A stretch of DNA of 64,000 nt from Phoebastria nigripes (taxonomy: Eukaryota > Chordata > Aves > Procellariiformes > Diomedeidae): positions 1,537,486 to 1,601,485 of the forward strand of contig JAYKAV010000944.1 of the NCBI GenBank assembly GCA_035582835.1. The letters are read 5' to 3'. Shown in pieces: positions 22,647 to 35,955 of this stretch. Within the stretch, counting starts at the first letter, position 1; the number at the start of each line of letters is the position of its first letter. The translations under genes were made by a program, and so were the position numbers. Under the pieces are notes generated by a model that did not search any database, was not told the origin of the DNA, and saw only the letters and a list, made by a program, of their open reading frames with translations.

Positions 22647-24693
22647 GTTCATGCCCATGCACCTCCCCTCCTTCCCCGTCCTCCCATCACCCTCCCCCAC
22701 CCCTTTCCCTCTTCTCAGCAACGATAAGCTTGCTGATGGAAAAAATGTTGTCACACATATCTTACTTCCAGTGTGTGGGAGTCACTGATAGCAGCACGGA
22801 GATCTGGACAATAAAGCCTCCTGACAGCTTTTGTGTCCGTCCCAGACATGGGGACCTGGTCCTTGAGGAAGGGCCGAGTGCTCGCGGGGCTTGGAGAAGG
22901 GTCCTGCAAGCGGTGGCCCTGAGGAGGAGGATGGAGAGGGGAAAGGGCTCATTCACCCTCCCTCATCTGGGGTGCAAAGCCTTTCCCCTGCACTTTCCCC
23001 AAATTCAGCATTGCCTCTCATCCCTGGGGCGTCTCTGAACCAAGAACCACAAGGTTTTGGCTGCAGGTGGCTTTGCCGGTGCACTGGGGAGCAGCCCGGC
23101 AGCTGCTCACCGTGGTGTTTGTTTTGGAGCATCCCCACCGGCCAGCACTCCCTCCCCGGGGAGAGGGGGACTGCGCTGCTCCAGCACTGCTGTTCTTCCG
23201 TGTGGGGCTGCCGAAAGAGCCCCGAGCACCTCGCCAGGAGGGTGAAGTCATTTATTATTTTATTTAGAAAAAAATGTACTTTATTACACAGCCTCTGAGA
23301 CGTTAGGGCTGACCGACTGCCAGGCTTTCGCTCTGACGTGGACAGCCAAGGTCAGCACAGGGCAGTCCCAGTGGCTGCATCTTTTCTTAGTCCCCTTGTA
23401 GGGGTGTACAAACAGGACATCGATTTATTAATGTAAAAAAAGTGCCAAGGTTTTGCTGGCAGAGGTTCATTTGACCGACAAAAGTGTCTCCACGGTGGCG
23501 GGTCACCCATTCGCAGAGATAAGAAAACCCGTGTAAGACATAATTGCTTGCTGCACAGAGCCTGTTCCTCTGGCTCTCAAGGGAGCCGTGGAGGCCAAGG
23601 AGATGGAGACCTTTGCTTTGTAGATGTTCAAATCGCTTACCCGGTGCAAGGGCTTGGCTCTGCCTGAGATGAGAGGGGCTCTTCTGAAACAGGGCTTAGG
23701 TGTGAAAGAGTCCCTGAAGGTGACCCTGATTTTATAGCACTCCTAGTTTTTCAGTATCTATTTTCTCACTGTAATTGCAACAAGTGAGAATGATTTTTAC
23801 AGAAAATCTTATTTTTTCCAAACGAAAAAAATCAATTTTATAAATTTTCCAGCTGGAAGGAGAAGGACTCAGTGTTTACCTTTCTGCCCCATGCCTCAGG
23901 GGCTGTAGTTCCTCTCCCCAAAGTCTCCATTTTCCTCTAGAGCACTGGTCTCCAAAGTGGGGTGTGAGCAGGACAATCCATNGGGGTGGGGGAAGAAAAT
24001 ATTGTTTGTACCATTCATAAATAATATAAAATAAAATAAAAATATTAGAAGACCACTGCCGTAGGGAACTGTCTCTCTCCTTGGGCTGCAGCTCCTGTGT
24101 CCCACAAGGCTTTTCCCCCGCCGAGGGCTGTGTTATAGGAGATAGCAAACACAGTTTGTTTCTGGGTTTAGCCAAAAATACTTCATTCTTTTTCTGATCA
24201 AATGATGTTTCTGGGGGGAGAGAGGAAAAGAGGGGGTGGCGTTAGGGGTTATTGCTGTTTTATGGAGAATGAAGGTTTTCCATTCAAAGTCAGGGAAAAA
24301 TTGCCAAAAACATTTAGAAGAGGACCCGATGCTCCATCTCAAAACCATTTCCATGGTAAATTTGTAGCCAACCCTGCTTGAGATCATTCCTGACCCCAAG
24401 CTTTAGGTAAGGGGCAGATGGATTCACCTCCCTCCCTCTGCCCTGGCCTCCTCCTTCGATGGCAAGGGGGGTCTTTTAACTCTTTTGCAGATGGTCACNC
24501 AGGATTTTCCAGGTTGCCTGCCCAGGATGTGAGAGGTTAAACTCTCCCAGGCCTTAGCAGGAGCAAAGCTGGGTGACAGCATCACCCTTGACTCCGGCTG
24601 GGCTGCAGCACAGAGGCACTTTCTTCTCCACGGCAGCTGATAGCTGGCTCCATCCTGCTGGAAGCAATTTCCCTCTGCAGCTCCTGCCAGCGA
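22647..24693. other. Non-coding stretch, no gene recognised
   Basis: No supported exon. On the minus strand several AATAAA hexamers lie at 23252-23290 in an A/T-rich patch, but no terminal coding exon was found upstream of them. Short AT-rich tracts occur at 23800-23845 and 24015-24045. Confidence 0.45.
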
Positions 24694-24729
24694 GCACACA
24701 CACACACGCACACGCACATACGCGCACAC
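24694..24729. repeat. (CA)n microsatellite, interrupted
   Basis: CA repeats interrupted by CG (CACACGCACACGCACATACG) over about 35 bp. Confidence 0.85.
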
Positions 24730-26256
24730 CCAGGCGTGCAGGCTTCTTACAAGGCTCACATTCAGGGGCTCCCCACCTCCTTTCCCTTGCAACCCCGGCA
24801 ACCCGTCCCCGAGATGTCATCCTGCCCCTGATAAGGCGCAGAGGCGGCTGTGAAAGGAAGGCTCCCAGTTGCTCCCGGCGCCAGGCTGGGTAGAGGCAGA
24901 CATGTCTAAACCTTGCCTCCTCCGGCAGCGGCCAAAAACAGATGACATCACCCCCTCGTCCCCCGTCCCCCCCCAGCATCCCTATCAGCCCCACGGAGAG
25001 GCGTGTGCATGCAGGAGCGAGGAGGAAGAGGGAAGGCGGGGGGAGGAGGTTGGTGAAAAGGACGGAAGATGAAGGCTGGAGCTGGAAGTTGGTTACTTTG
25101 GCAAAAAGACAAAGTTCTGCAAAACTTCACCGGCTAGACTTCAAAAAGGTGGAAAAACTGGAGGCTCATTTCTGGCAGGTCTTGTTATCAAGGGGAGTCT
25201 TATCTGCTCGATGGGACTGATGGCTCGAGTGAGCCGGAGTGGCTGCTAACCTCTGGCTGAGCTTTCCAAGGCCCCCGAGCAGCTGGACCGTCACTCAACG
25301 GAGAGGAGCAGCATCCAGGAGAGGGGACTGCGTGAAGGCACTGCCGGCGTGTTTGCAGCCGGCGGAGTGAGAGGAGCAAGGATGGGGGTATCGCCAGCCT
25401 GGGAGCGTATGGAGCCCAGTCCGTCGCTGGTTTAATTCATGGTGGTAGGAGGAGTGGGGGAATCTCTCCCTGCTCAGAGTCCAGACAGAGATGGGACAGA
25501 TCTCCACCGGGTGTCAACTAGCACAGTTGAGTCACTGGTTTTACTGGTTTCCCTTTGTTTTCTCCAGGACGAGTCTGGTCCCTCTGGGGTAGATAGTGGA
25601 GTGGGTTTAGGTTAAAGCCACGTGTGTAGCTGGGGGTTTTGCAGTTCAAGGAAGCTTTTGGGTGGGAATTTTGGCCACCTCCTTGCTTGCATGTCCCAGA
25701 TACCACACTGGGTGTTTTCCAGAGGTCAACCTTCCAGCTTTTCTCTCAAGGAGATTTTTCATATCCATTCATGCCTTCTCTCTCCTTGTGCCTACAGGAC
25801 ATCTCTATTCTTGCTCACCTCACATCACCTCCTTTCCTAGGTGAGGATCTGCTCCTGGAGTCCTGCTCCAGAGCACATTGTGGTGGGCAATTCCCCTTCC
25901 TTCTTAGCACCACAGTTGACAACATTTACTCCCTGGTGAGTAGCTGGTGTAAATGAACTTGGCCTTGGCCCATTCCCACTCATAATTCCACCCAATAGAT
26001 CAGCATATGCAGGAAATGAGGCAGTGATGCCCCTCATGTGATGTTGGGATATGGTCTGAAATACAAGAATTTATTCTTTTCTCTCACATCCCAGAACACT
26101 TTGGATGGATGAGGCATGGGTGAAACTGTCCCCAGGCTTTTGGTCTCTGCCAGCTGGTCCAGACACGACCCTGGCATGGCTCAGAGGACAGCACAGGCCA
26201 GATGGTCTTCCTACCAGGCAGTTTCCATGCAGGCACCAAGTACAGGGGTGGAAACC
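24730..26256. other. Non-coding stretch, no gene recognised
   Basis: Includes a moderately GC-rich segment (24770-25080) without clear exon boundaries. Nothing protein-like was recognised. Confidence 0.45.
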
Positions 26257-26341
26257 TTTTCCCTTCCCTTCCCTTCCCTTCCCTTCCCTTCCCTTCCCTT
26301 CCCTTCCCTTCCCTTCCCTTCCCTTCCCTTCCCTTCCCTTC
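26257..26341. repeat. (CCCTT)n microsatellite
   Basis: About 16 perfect CCCTT pentamers on the plus strand (AAGGG on the minus). Frames running through it are artefacts. Confidence 0.95.
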
Positions 26342-27472
26342 AAAACAAGGCAGCTAATACTGAATTCTCCCCCTTGCACGTCCCCTCTCCTTACCAAGCC
26401 AGCCGCTGCTCAGTGCTGTGCCAGCACCTGGGGTGACAGTGATGGTTGTGCAGGGGGTGCCTCCCTTTTGGGGGGGTGCCCGGGGTAGCGGGGTTTGGAG
26501 GGATGCTCCCCAGCCAGGGTGCTGGTTTGCTGCCTCTGATATCTCCTTCCCCTCCTCCACATGCATGTTCACCATTTCCTCTCTGGCAAGAATTTTCTTC
26601 CTTTTTTCCCCTCTAAGAAAATGGCATTTTTTCAGCTATTTTACACCCACCCCAAAAGCAAGCGCTTCGTACGTGTCAGCATTCAGGGCCTGTCCTCAGT
26701 CAGGTCAGCTGCTTCGGTCCTCTTCTCCCACTCCCAGACCCACAACCACACTCAGCCCGGGGGTATCCCTTCCCAGCAAATAACAGTGAGGCCAGAAAAG
26801 CTCCTTTTGCTTTTATCATCAGCCTTATGAGCAGTTTATCTTTTTATTTAAACCTTCCACTATGCGAGTAAGATTTCACATGAGAATTGTTCAGTGCAGA
26901 TGCGGGGCAGATGCAGAGCCCACCACACTCACTGTGCAACCACCGGGTGAATCCTTTTGCCCATGGGAGTGGGATTTCTCCATCACACCCACATTTACCT
27001 CCTCGCAGAGGTGGATAACCTGAGCCATCCGCCCAGGTTTGCCTTGTTGTTGTTATGGGGGAGGAAGAGGCACTTCTGGAGGGCAAATCATACCTCTGTC
27101 TTGGATCCATCTCCTTGAAGAGGATGGATCCTCCTGTGGTCTCTTCTGTGGACGGATAGAGCAAGAGGTAAAGATTGATAAAGGCTGTGTCAGAGACAGA
27201 GATAGAGGTATGGGCTAGAAGAGAGGCTTCATACCTGCTTGGACAAGCCCAGCAGATCCCTCTCTTGCTACCACCCTGGAAGGGCACAGTTGTCCCCTTG
27301 GTCCTGTGTCACATCTGCCAGCCTTGTGCAGATGTTTTGGGTACCCCGCTGCATCTCAAGCAGCTCTAAATGTGGGCAAGTGCATCAAACCCCAAGTGTT
27401 AGGCAGGATGGTCCATCTCAGAGGGAAACACGGCTGCACTCTGGACCCAGAAGGGTATATAAAACCAGCAGG
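26342..27472. other. Non-coding stretch downstream of AvBD13
   Basis: No exon recognised. It lies 3' of AvBD13 in the minus-strand sense. Confidence 0.45.
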
Positions 27473-27478
27473 TTTATT
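27473..27478 (-). terminator. Candidate AvBD13 polyadenylation signal
   Basis: AATAAA on the minus strand, about 130 bases after the AvBD13 stop codon. This gives a short, ordinary 3' UTR. Confidence 0.5.
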
Positions 27479-27609
27479 GGTGATGGAAAAACCAAGCTGN
27501 GGGTGTAGACGCGGAGGTGTCCGAGAGCAGATTCGACGTGCAGCTGTGGTTGCAGGGTCACAGGGCTGGTCCCCCTGGGGTGCTGGAGTCCATCCCAGCG
27601 TGGCCTCTC

Positions 27610-28971
27610 TCATCGGCAGCAGCGCAGGCGGCCGTTGCTGCAGCTCCCTTCCCAGCGCTCCATATGGAAGCAAAGCCTGCGGCAGTGGCCATGGTTGCTT
27701 CTGCACTTCTGGCTGTCCGAAAGGCCTCTTGCTGCAGGGGAAAAGGGGACGGGAGACCTTCTCAGGGGACTTGGGAACCCATCTAGAGCCCTGATGGTGT
27801 CACTGGCTGAGCAATGAAATGGTTGCAGTCGGCAATGGGGAAATTCAGCTGGCTTCATGGTGAAGGTCAGATGTGCTTGGAAGGAGCACCTCCCTCCAGC
27901 AAGCACTGGGAGTCTCTTAACAAGTAGCCTAGGCAAGACGGCCAGCTTTGGGTTGGCTAAGTTAGGTTAAACGAGTTAGGTGAGGTGGATCCCTTGGGCA
28001 ACATCAAAAGTCAGAGAAATGTCTTTTTGGAACAGGTGTTTTATCTATTGGTTTGTTTGGGTTTTTTTGTGATTGTTAGTTTCTTGGTGTTTGGGGGGTT
28101 TTTATTTGTTTGTGGTTTGNTTTTTTTTTTAAATCTGCCTGTTTTGATAAAAAGGGTATGTTCTTCTTCTCTTTACACACAGCAGGAACACCAAGTTTGG
28201 GGTTTCTGGAGGCATACACTGATGGGTATCCACCATCAGTGAAGTGGGCAAAACCTTCTCTCTCCTCCCTTTATCCCTCGGACTTAAGTTAACTAAATGA
28301 GAGCATAAACAGGCTAAGCAAGTAAATCTCCTCTTCTTGGTTATCAGGTTTGTTTTCTGTGAAAGTTATATCACCATAGTCCTGGTAACACCATAGTGAC
28401 CTTACAGCTGAATGAAACCTGAATTCCTAACATATATATACAAGCAACCAGTGAAAAAGCCCAGCCAGGGAAGATTTTTCTATTAAAACAGAATCCCAGA
28501 AGAAAACAGACAGACAAAAAAAATAAACTAGCAGTCTTTCCCCCCATTTTTTTCCCCTGAAAGATGCTTTTTGGTTTCCTGGGGTTCTCCTTGTTTTGTG
28601 GAGGATGAGCTTGTATCCTGGTCAGGAGCAGAGCTCAGGCTCCTGNCTTAGGCTCAGCATTTCTGGGTGGGTTTTGAGGTGATAGAGAGGAGGGGACATA
28701 CACTCTGTGAACCTGGGACATCTGCATCCAGGAACTTCATGGAGACCATTTCAGAAGAAATTTGTTCCTTGGAAGCAAGAGTCAGGTCAGCCTCAACTTG
28801 ACTTGGTTTGACTTGAGGGCCCTGTCTTGTCCTTTTCTACCTCAGGGTAGGAACCCGACTTTTCTCTCTCCACAGTCCTGCAGAAACCCCTGTGAGTATT
28901 TTGTCCTTACCCGGAACGTCCTGGAGGAGGAGAATGACAATGATTGCAAAGAGCAGCTGGAGGATCCGCAT
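27610..28971 (-). CDS. AvBD13: Avian beta-defensin 13
   Basis: Secreted cationic antimicrobial peptide of innate immunity. Two coding exons on the minus strand: 28971-28911 (signal, starting MRILQLLFAIIVILLLQ) and 27731-27610, joined in phase 1 by a GTAAGG donor and a TTTTCCCCTGCAG acceptor. The product is 60 residues. The mature part has six cysteines at 30, 37, 41, 51, 58 and 59 (C-X6-C-X3-C-X9-C-X6-CC), with the family-typical HGHCRRLCFHME stretch. Signal and mature sequence match chicken AvBD13 closely. It differs in that translation stops directly after CCR, whereas the chicken protein, as I recall it, has a C-terminal extension. It is the first of four same-strand defensins. A TATA box lies 66 bases upstream of the start. 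Confidence 0.95.
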
Positions 28972-29036
28972 AGCTGAACGTGGGTGGGGGTTCCACCATG
29001 AGGAGGAGTGAAGAGAAAGAAGAGGGAAATCCTGGA

Positions 29037-29042
29037 TTTATA
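29037..29042 (-). promoter_or_regulatory. AvBD13 TATA box
   Basis: CACTATAAATCC on the minus strand, 66 bases upstream of the AvBD13 ATG at 28971. The predicted start site is near 29010, giving a short leader in the same exon as the signal peptide. Confidence 0.6.
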
Positions 29043-29166
29043 GTGCCCGGGGGGTTGTGTAACGCTCCTGGAGCAGAGGGAACTTTGTCAATCTCAGATG
29101 CATTTCAACATGATAGCAAACAGTTGCACTGGGGTGTGCCCACTCTTGGACACACCATGTTATGGG

Positions 29167-29250
29167 GAAAAAAAAAAAAAAANAAAAAAAAAAAAAAGAA
29201 AAAAAAAAGAAAGATAAAAAAGAAAAAAAAAGAAAAAAAAGAAAAAAAAA
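29167..29250. repeat. A-rich (GAAAA)n low-complexity tract
   Basis: Long A runs punctuated by single G or GAT, with one unresolved base. The lysine-rich frames across it are artefacts. Confidence 0.9.
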
Positions 29251-32200
29251 GTCAGAGTTTTGTCAACAAATTGCACTGAGCACTGGGGAGTCTGCTACTG
29301 CTTGCTGCTGGAGACAGGACGTTGGGGCTGACCCAGTCTGGCTCTTCTTGTGTTTGTAGGCTCCAGCATGTGATGTTAAAATCCCGTCCAAGTGTTTGCA
29401 GTATCAAAGTTTTGTTTTTTTTTTATTTCTAGCTCCCAGTCTCTGTGTTTAGCACTGACAGAGTCAAGTGTGAAAAAAACCAGAGTCTCCTCCTCAGCAC
29501 TCCCCAACACACAAAGCTGGCTTGAAAATCATGGGATCCTTAAAAATCAAAGGTCTGTTTGTATTTCCCAACTTCTAGGCTGCGAAGAGACTGTTTGCCA
29601 AGGTTTTGTTTACAACTGTCAAGAAAAATGGCAATTTAGCATCTTATTCATTTATGTATTTATAAATGGGAAAGCTGGGATATCTCCCCGTAATTATCAG
29701 GAGCAGCAGCATTAGGAAAGCATGTGTATTGCAGCTCTCCCAAGAAAGCTGGAAGGCTCTCTGGTTTGTACTAGTTCTCCAGGTCAGTTCCAGGAAATCG
29801 GTGGAGGTGGGTCCTGAGTTTCAACTTTGGAAAACAGCACAAAGCAAATAATGAGCAGTAATCTCCCCCAATCAACAACAAATAGAGGAAGAGGAAATAA
29901 AAACTTTATAAAGGTTTCTTTTTACAGCAACAACACAGCAGAGGGCATCACCAAGTCTTCCATTTTCCCTTAATAACTCACCTTGATGGCTTTTTATTTG
30001 CAGGCTGGATGCCAGGTAGTGCTGGAAAATGTAAAACCGATGGCCTTCAGGCTGCTTGAACAGAACAAGGATCACCTTCATCAAACAGTGCAGATAAGGG
30101 GCCCTTCACCAGCTGGACTTTGGATCACGGGACACTGAGCATTTAAACAGGGCATCGTGCAAACTGGCCACACACAACCTGGGGAAAGAAAATGGGTCTG
30201 TAACCCTCTCTGGGGGAGGGATGGTTGCAAGGATGTGTGTAGAGCATCTCTAGAAGTGTTGGTGCTTCGCATATCTGGTGGTACTGCTTGGTGCAGTGGG
30301 TGGAAGACCATAACTCACCATGTGCCTCTGAGGATCGGCATCTCCAATGTCAGAGATGGTGCAATGGGGCTGGGGCAGGGTTTATCTAGTAGAAATGAGA
30401 TTGCAGCTCTTGAGCTACAACCTGAGCAGGGAGGAGCGTCTGGAGTGTCCTGCTCTGAGTATGTGACCTGACGTGTCTGAAGATGTGTGTGCAGGCAGCT
30501 TAACGTACTCTAGAGAGGAGGTGGCCATGGTGTTCCCAGTGATGGATGGCAAACCTCCATCTTTTATCTCTAGTGCAGCTGCTCTCCCTTGGTGGGAGCA
30601 GCACCATCTCAGCAGATAAGCTGTGTCTGAAGCTGTTTGAATGCTGCAGGCTCCACAGGGGCAGGCACAAAGGTGACCAGGACGCGTCCTCCACACCACC
30701 GCAGATCCCTGCTCTGCAGCTGCAGTGCATGGGTCGAGTTGCAGAACGTGCCTTGGGAAAGAGAGCCAAAAACAGACAACACCAACATAAACCAGATTTC
30801 CCCAAGAAATCAGGGGCAGGAAGTCTCTGTCCCCTGGGCGATTGCTCGGACAGCAGCTGGGCTTGCTCCCTCCAGCGTGGTCCCTACGCCGTGTTGGCCT
30901 CAGCCTCTGGTGAGCCTACTGGGGCTGGTCCATCAGGCTCCCGCCCTTTCCCGCTCTCCAACCTGCCACCAGATGGTTTTTTTCAGAGCCCACCATGCAC
31001 AAAGGCTGATCTGTGCTCAGCAACATGCTGCACAGAAATTAGCTCCCGGGTGCCTCAGGGGTTTTGAGGCTGGGGAGGAATCAAGTCAATCTGCATCCGC
31101 CCCATGGCCCCAGTTGAGAGGGATGTCTCCACTGACTTCATCTGCCTTCGGTCCAGGACCTGAGCAGCCCTATTTTTAAAATGCAGCCTGGGATAAATTT
31201 ATGCCAGCAGGAGCAAACCCTTTGGCAATTGAACCCTTGACAGCTTGTGATGCCGCCTCCACCTCCCCATCCCACCGGTGACTTTTTACCAAAACCCAAG
31301 CCAAGCAAATGCAGATACAGCCCTGAAGTTCAGCCTGGGAAGAAATGACCGTGGGCTCAGGTCTGGGCTCAGGTCTAGCCCAGAAACCCGCCGTGGCCGT
31401 GGGCAGGCTTTCGTTACAGACTGCAATACAACCATCCTCACCCAGCCCTTGGGACCATCCACCTCCTGCCTATAACAGCAGCCATATGGGGAGGTCTGAA
31501 TTAGAGTAAGCACAGCAAGTCTGTGGTATTTATCTCAACTTTTCTCCTGCTCCCAGGCTATTTTCTGGTCTGAGGAGAGAAGTTTTACGTGGCAATATCC
31601 TTCAACAAGGAGTTTCATAGGTCTGCAATTGGTTACATAAAGGAACACTTTTGTTTGTTTGTTTTTTGTAAAGGTGGCTCCCACCAGTTTCCCAATAGTT
31701 CTTGTGCATGACGAGACCGTGTACAGTCAGACCCCGTTCACCCTCAGCACATTTCAGCAGACTTTCCTGATCCTCTAGACTTCTGCCATATCCCCCCTAA
31801 ACCACTCAATGCCAGTCCTGTTTTGCAAGAGATGCTTCTGGACTCAACCTCTGCCCAGCAGGCTCTGTTGTGCCTCCTGCCCGCTCCGCAGGTCCCCCAT
31901 GAGCCCAGGGGAGATGTTTGCGGATAATCCCAAAACCCTATGCGTGTTCAGGCCTACAGGCATCTGGTGGGTCATATGTATCCCTTAAAACACGTAGGTC
32001 TTCAGGCTCATGAGATGTCTAAGTGCTCACTGAAGTTGGTGGAGATCTAGCACTCATGTCAGTCACCTAAACAGGCATCTGTTAGCATTTGGGATGCTCT
32101 GGGGTACCCGAGACACCCATGCTGGGCTGGTAGCTGTGACACCCGATCTATGTGCGCTTCTGCTGTGGCAGCTGGAGGTCAGGGCCAATACCCTGGACAT

Positions 32201-35153
32201 CTCAAACACATCTAGGTACCTGGTGTGTGAACCACATCCCATTACATAGGCAGCTAGGCTTCATGCTGGTCTTGTCCAGCTCCACTCCACCTGTGAAACC
32301 CACTGTGCCCCTGGTCTCACAGCCTGCTGCAGCTTATTTGCTCTCTGAATAGAGAAAGATTTCATTTTATATGGTCTGAATCTGCAAATCCCTTATTTCT
32401 CCCCATTTTTTTGCAAAATGCTGTTCTTTGCCCCATGGCAAACGGACAGAGCACACCTTGTGTCTGCACGTCTAAGCTCTCCCCACCAGCTGCATGGCCA
32501 CATCCAGATGTCTACTACGAATGGTCCCTGGCATGTGCCCACCTCCAAACTGTGCCGAGGAATAGTTTGGGAAAGTGTTAGTTTGCTGATAGCATGGGTG
32601 GGTATCTGCTAATGTCTGAGCCTCACATGATTTGATTTACTCTTATAGATACAGCTTCTGAATCCAAACCCACTTTAGCTTCCTAGCATGCCCCTGGAGC
32701 TGGGCTGTGGCAGGGTGATGATATCTTTTACTCTATAAGATGTGGAGAAGCAGCCATGTGAGCGGGCTGAATACAACCCCCTTTCTCCTGCACAGGGGTG
32801 AAGGGAGAGCCTGGCATGCAGGTGGTTGCATTGGTTTGCATGGGGTTGCTGGGGATGTAAGGGACAACCTGGATCTAAGGGGCTTGCCAAAGGCTATGAG
32901 ATCTCAGCTTCCCCAAGCAGGAGCCCATCTGACCACTGTTCTGCTCCTGATTACACAGCTTCATTTACAATGGTGTTTTCAGGGCAGAAGCAGAGGATTT
33001 CGTCTCCGTCTGGCGCGCTCTGCCAAACAAACACTGGCCTGTTGCCTGGGAACAGCAAACAAATTCCAGGGAGGGAAAATTCATGCCATGCTTTGATGAA
33101 CTAACGTCTCCAGTTATTCATGAGGCTTGTGCTGGTTGACAGACCAGGCATGAGGGTAGGGCTCTATCCTGGCTGTCCGTATGGCTGCAAAGACACAAAG
33201 CGTACCTCCGAAGACCCAAAATATACCTCCCAAGATGTGTGGATGGTTTCTGTGTCTCCCCTAGGAGCTGTTATAGGTCTGCTGGGGTAGTACTGAAGAA
33301 CCCATATTTTTGTAGCCATCTAAGCTCTGTCTGGTACAGGTAGCTGGAGTTAAAGGCTCAACCAAGCCTTTCCCATAAAAATTGTCCTCCTCATTTGGCT
33401 TTTTCCCATGCGGGCAAAAACTTAATGTCTTTTCAGAGTGGACAACTAATCTGATTTAAATTCTCACCAGCCTGCATCTCGTAAGAGATGGTAGACTTCA
33501 CCTTCTCATTTCTTCTGCTATTCTGGCTTCCCCCTTAGCTTGCCTGACTGTCCTCTCTACTCCTACATGCAGTCCTGCAGGTAACAGGTTGGATTCAGAT
33601 GAACTCCACTGGCTACATGTAGGTCTACACTCTGGGAAACGGTCCCATTTGGGCAGGACTGCTGGTCATGGGTGGAGGTCCTCTGGCTCTAGCAAAGGGT
33701 CACACCGGGGATGACTTTTACTGAGTGCCTCAAACAAGGAATATTTTTTGGCTTTTGGATATAAAGGGTTGGAAAATGGTGTTTGAGGGCCTGTAGGAGT
33801 GAGGTCTCATGGTGAAGAAAAATACTCAGGTGAACAGCTCTGTGCTGAGTGGATGAACATGGTCACTCAGCCAGAGGAGTTTAGTGCTTCCTCCTCCCTG
33901 GGGTTACAGGATACAACAAGCTGGGGGTAATTAATCTGACCAGCATTCCCTATCATACACTGACACCAAAGCATCTTATACTGCTGTTTAAGCAGCTCCT
34001 CATGGCTGGGTGCTGTGCCCCAGGTGAATTAATAGGTCAAGAAACCACGGGGAACAGTTGTGTAGGGTTGATGGACTGGAGGATGCCATTCTCCACCCTC
34101 CACCATGTCCTCGGTTCTCTCTCTCTCCTCCCTCTGTGTCAGACCATGTAGCTGGAAGGGAAGTCAATTCATCTTATTCATCAGGCAGAAATGATGATGG
34201 ATATTTGTTGCTTTTTCTTTTTGGTTGGGTTGTGTTTTGGGTTTTTTTAGGGTTATTTCCAACCAGATCAGCAAGCAAGGGAAGACACAGCCAGGGGAGA
34301 GTGGGACCATGCCTTTTAGCAGCAGCCTGCATTTACATCACTGACAGAGGGACAATGTTGCCTATAAATTGCCTGAGCATTTCCACCTTCCCTGATTGAA
34401 ATTTGGCTGGCCAACAGGTCCAAAACGTACAGGGGGCAGAAGGCCCAGCAACTGGCAGGGAGATGTACAAGGTGAGCTACATGAGCCCGTATGTTTCACT
34501 TTCTTAGGAAAGCAGGCTATAAATATGGTAGCTAAGCGTCTCCCAGATAAGAGGCGCGAATCACGAACTTTGCGGATGGATGTGAGAAGTAAGCTGTTTG
34601 ATTTGGAAAGGCACCTTGATGTAAAATCCTGCCTGTGCTGCACTCGTACATCAGCGTGCGTCGGAGAGCTGGGCTGGATCTGGGGAGGAATTTGGCTCTG
34701 GGTTCAGCCCCATCTCTGTTTTCAGTGGCGGTTCCCAAGCCGACAGCCGGCTCTGGATAATCCGGCTCTCCTGATGGTTCATCCAACTGCAGGGTATCTC
34801 CAGGGGAGCGCTGGCATCTCCCTGCATGCATTGGTGTCCCGGACTGTGTTATGATGACCCGAGGAGAATAGCTGGGCTGCTCACNGGAGAATGGAGTCGC
34901 TCGGATGAATTAATTGTTGGACCTCTGGCGACGGGTCCTGACCCTGGTGAGGTCAATGGGAATTTTCCTGTTTGATTCATCACAGCAAGAATTTCATCTC
35001 CCAAGGAGGACTTTTCCCTGGCTCTGACCAACGTCTCAGCTAATTGGCATAGCTTTCTCATTACATCATTGTTTTCTTGCTTTCACAGAAATGATTGACC
35101 CAGAGAGAAATATTTTACCTGGAAAGGGAGACCAAGAGCAAACTGACAAAGGC
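29251..35153. other. Non-coding stretch between AvBD13 and AvBD12
   Basis: I looked for further defensin signal exons or six-cysteine exons on both strands and saw none. No other gene family was recognised. Confidence 0.5.
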
Positions 35154-35170
35154 GGGGGGGGGGGGGGGGG
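35154..35170. repeat. Poly(G) run of 17
   Basis: Uninterrupted G run followed by TGGGTG. Its length may be unreliable in a draft assembly. Confidence 0.9.
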
Positions 35171-35949
35171 TGGGTGTCAAAATTTCATGCTGAAAAAACA
35201 CAGAAAGGTGAAGAGTGGATCTGGACAGCTAGTGGATTTAGGCTGATGCAGCTCATAGGCAGAAAGCTGTTAGGTGCAAACAGGCTAATCGCTTTGGGAT
35301 TATTGCTGGGTGATTACAGAGGAAAGGAGGAGCACCAGAAATGCAGTCCATGGATGAGGAGAGCAGCCTGTCAAGGGCAATGGTACACAAGTTTCAAATC
35401 CCTTCCCCACCATGTTTAAAACAAGGAAGCCTGGGCTCTTGCTTGGTCTTGCTGCATTGTGGAAGAGAGATGAACCTGGGACAGCCCTGCTGGGCTTTGC
35501 ATTTTCTGGTCTAGGTTGTGGCTGATGGACAGCACATTCTTGCTATAAACCCCATGGGCAAAGGGGTCTGTATGCATGTGGGGAATCCCTGCTCCTTTTC
35601 TGTGCCTTATTTCTCTGGCCAGCCCTTCCCAGTGCCTGTAAGAACCTGGGACAGCCTGGAAAGGAAAGGTAGCTATGGGGGGGCTTGCCTGAGAAACACA
35701 GACCACACTTGCCTTTATGTCAAACTGGGTAGCTTTTGCACCAAAAGTGATGAAAAAAAGGCTGCCCCCATTGCAACTGTTTTCTCTGGGATGGAAATAA
35801 AGAGACAGAGGCATCTTGCTCTGCTGGGGTGGTGTGGGCTGCTGTGTTCACTCCTGGTCAGTGGGAGAGTGTGCATCCCACCACCGGCAGCTTTGCTGAG
35901 TGTCACCAGGAGTCACAGANGGGCACTTGCTGTTCTGTTAAACTTCAGG
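35171..35949. other. Non-coding stretch 3' of AvBD12
   Basis: Nothing recognised. It lies beyond the likely polyadenylation site of AvBD12. Confidence 0.45.
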
Positions 35950-35955
35950 TTTATT
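35950..35955 (-). terminator. Candidate AvBD12 polyadenylation signal
   Basis: AATAAA (in GCAATAAACCTG) on the minus strand, about 300 bases downstream of the AvBD12 stop codon. Confidence 0.4.

Noticed and set aside
23252..23290. Cluster of minus-strand AATAAA hexamers considered as a gene 3' end
   Set aside because: No terminal exon or coding frame was found on the 5' side, and the patch is simply A/T-rich.
26105..26488. Frames rich in Pro, Phe and Ser across the (CCCTT)n tract, with their minus-strand counterpart
   Set aside because: They are translated microsatellite sequence.
28980..29359. Lysine-rich frames across the A-rich tract
   Set aside because: They arise from an AAA/GAA repeat and contain an unresolved base.
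34396..34854. 152-residue plus-strand frame
   Set aside because: It has no recognisable domain, and no splice or promoter context supports it. Length alone is not evidence in a 64-kb vertebrate window.
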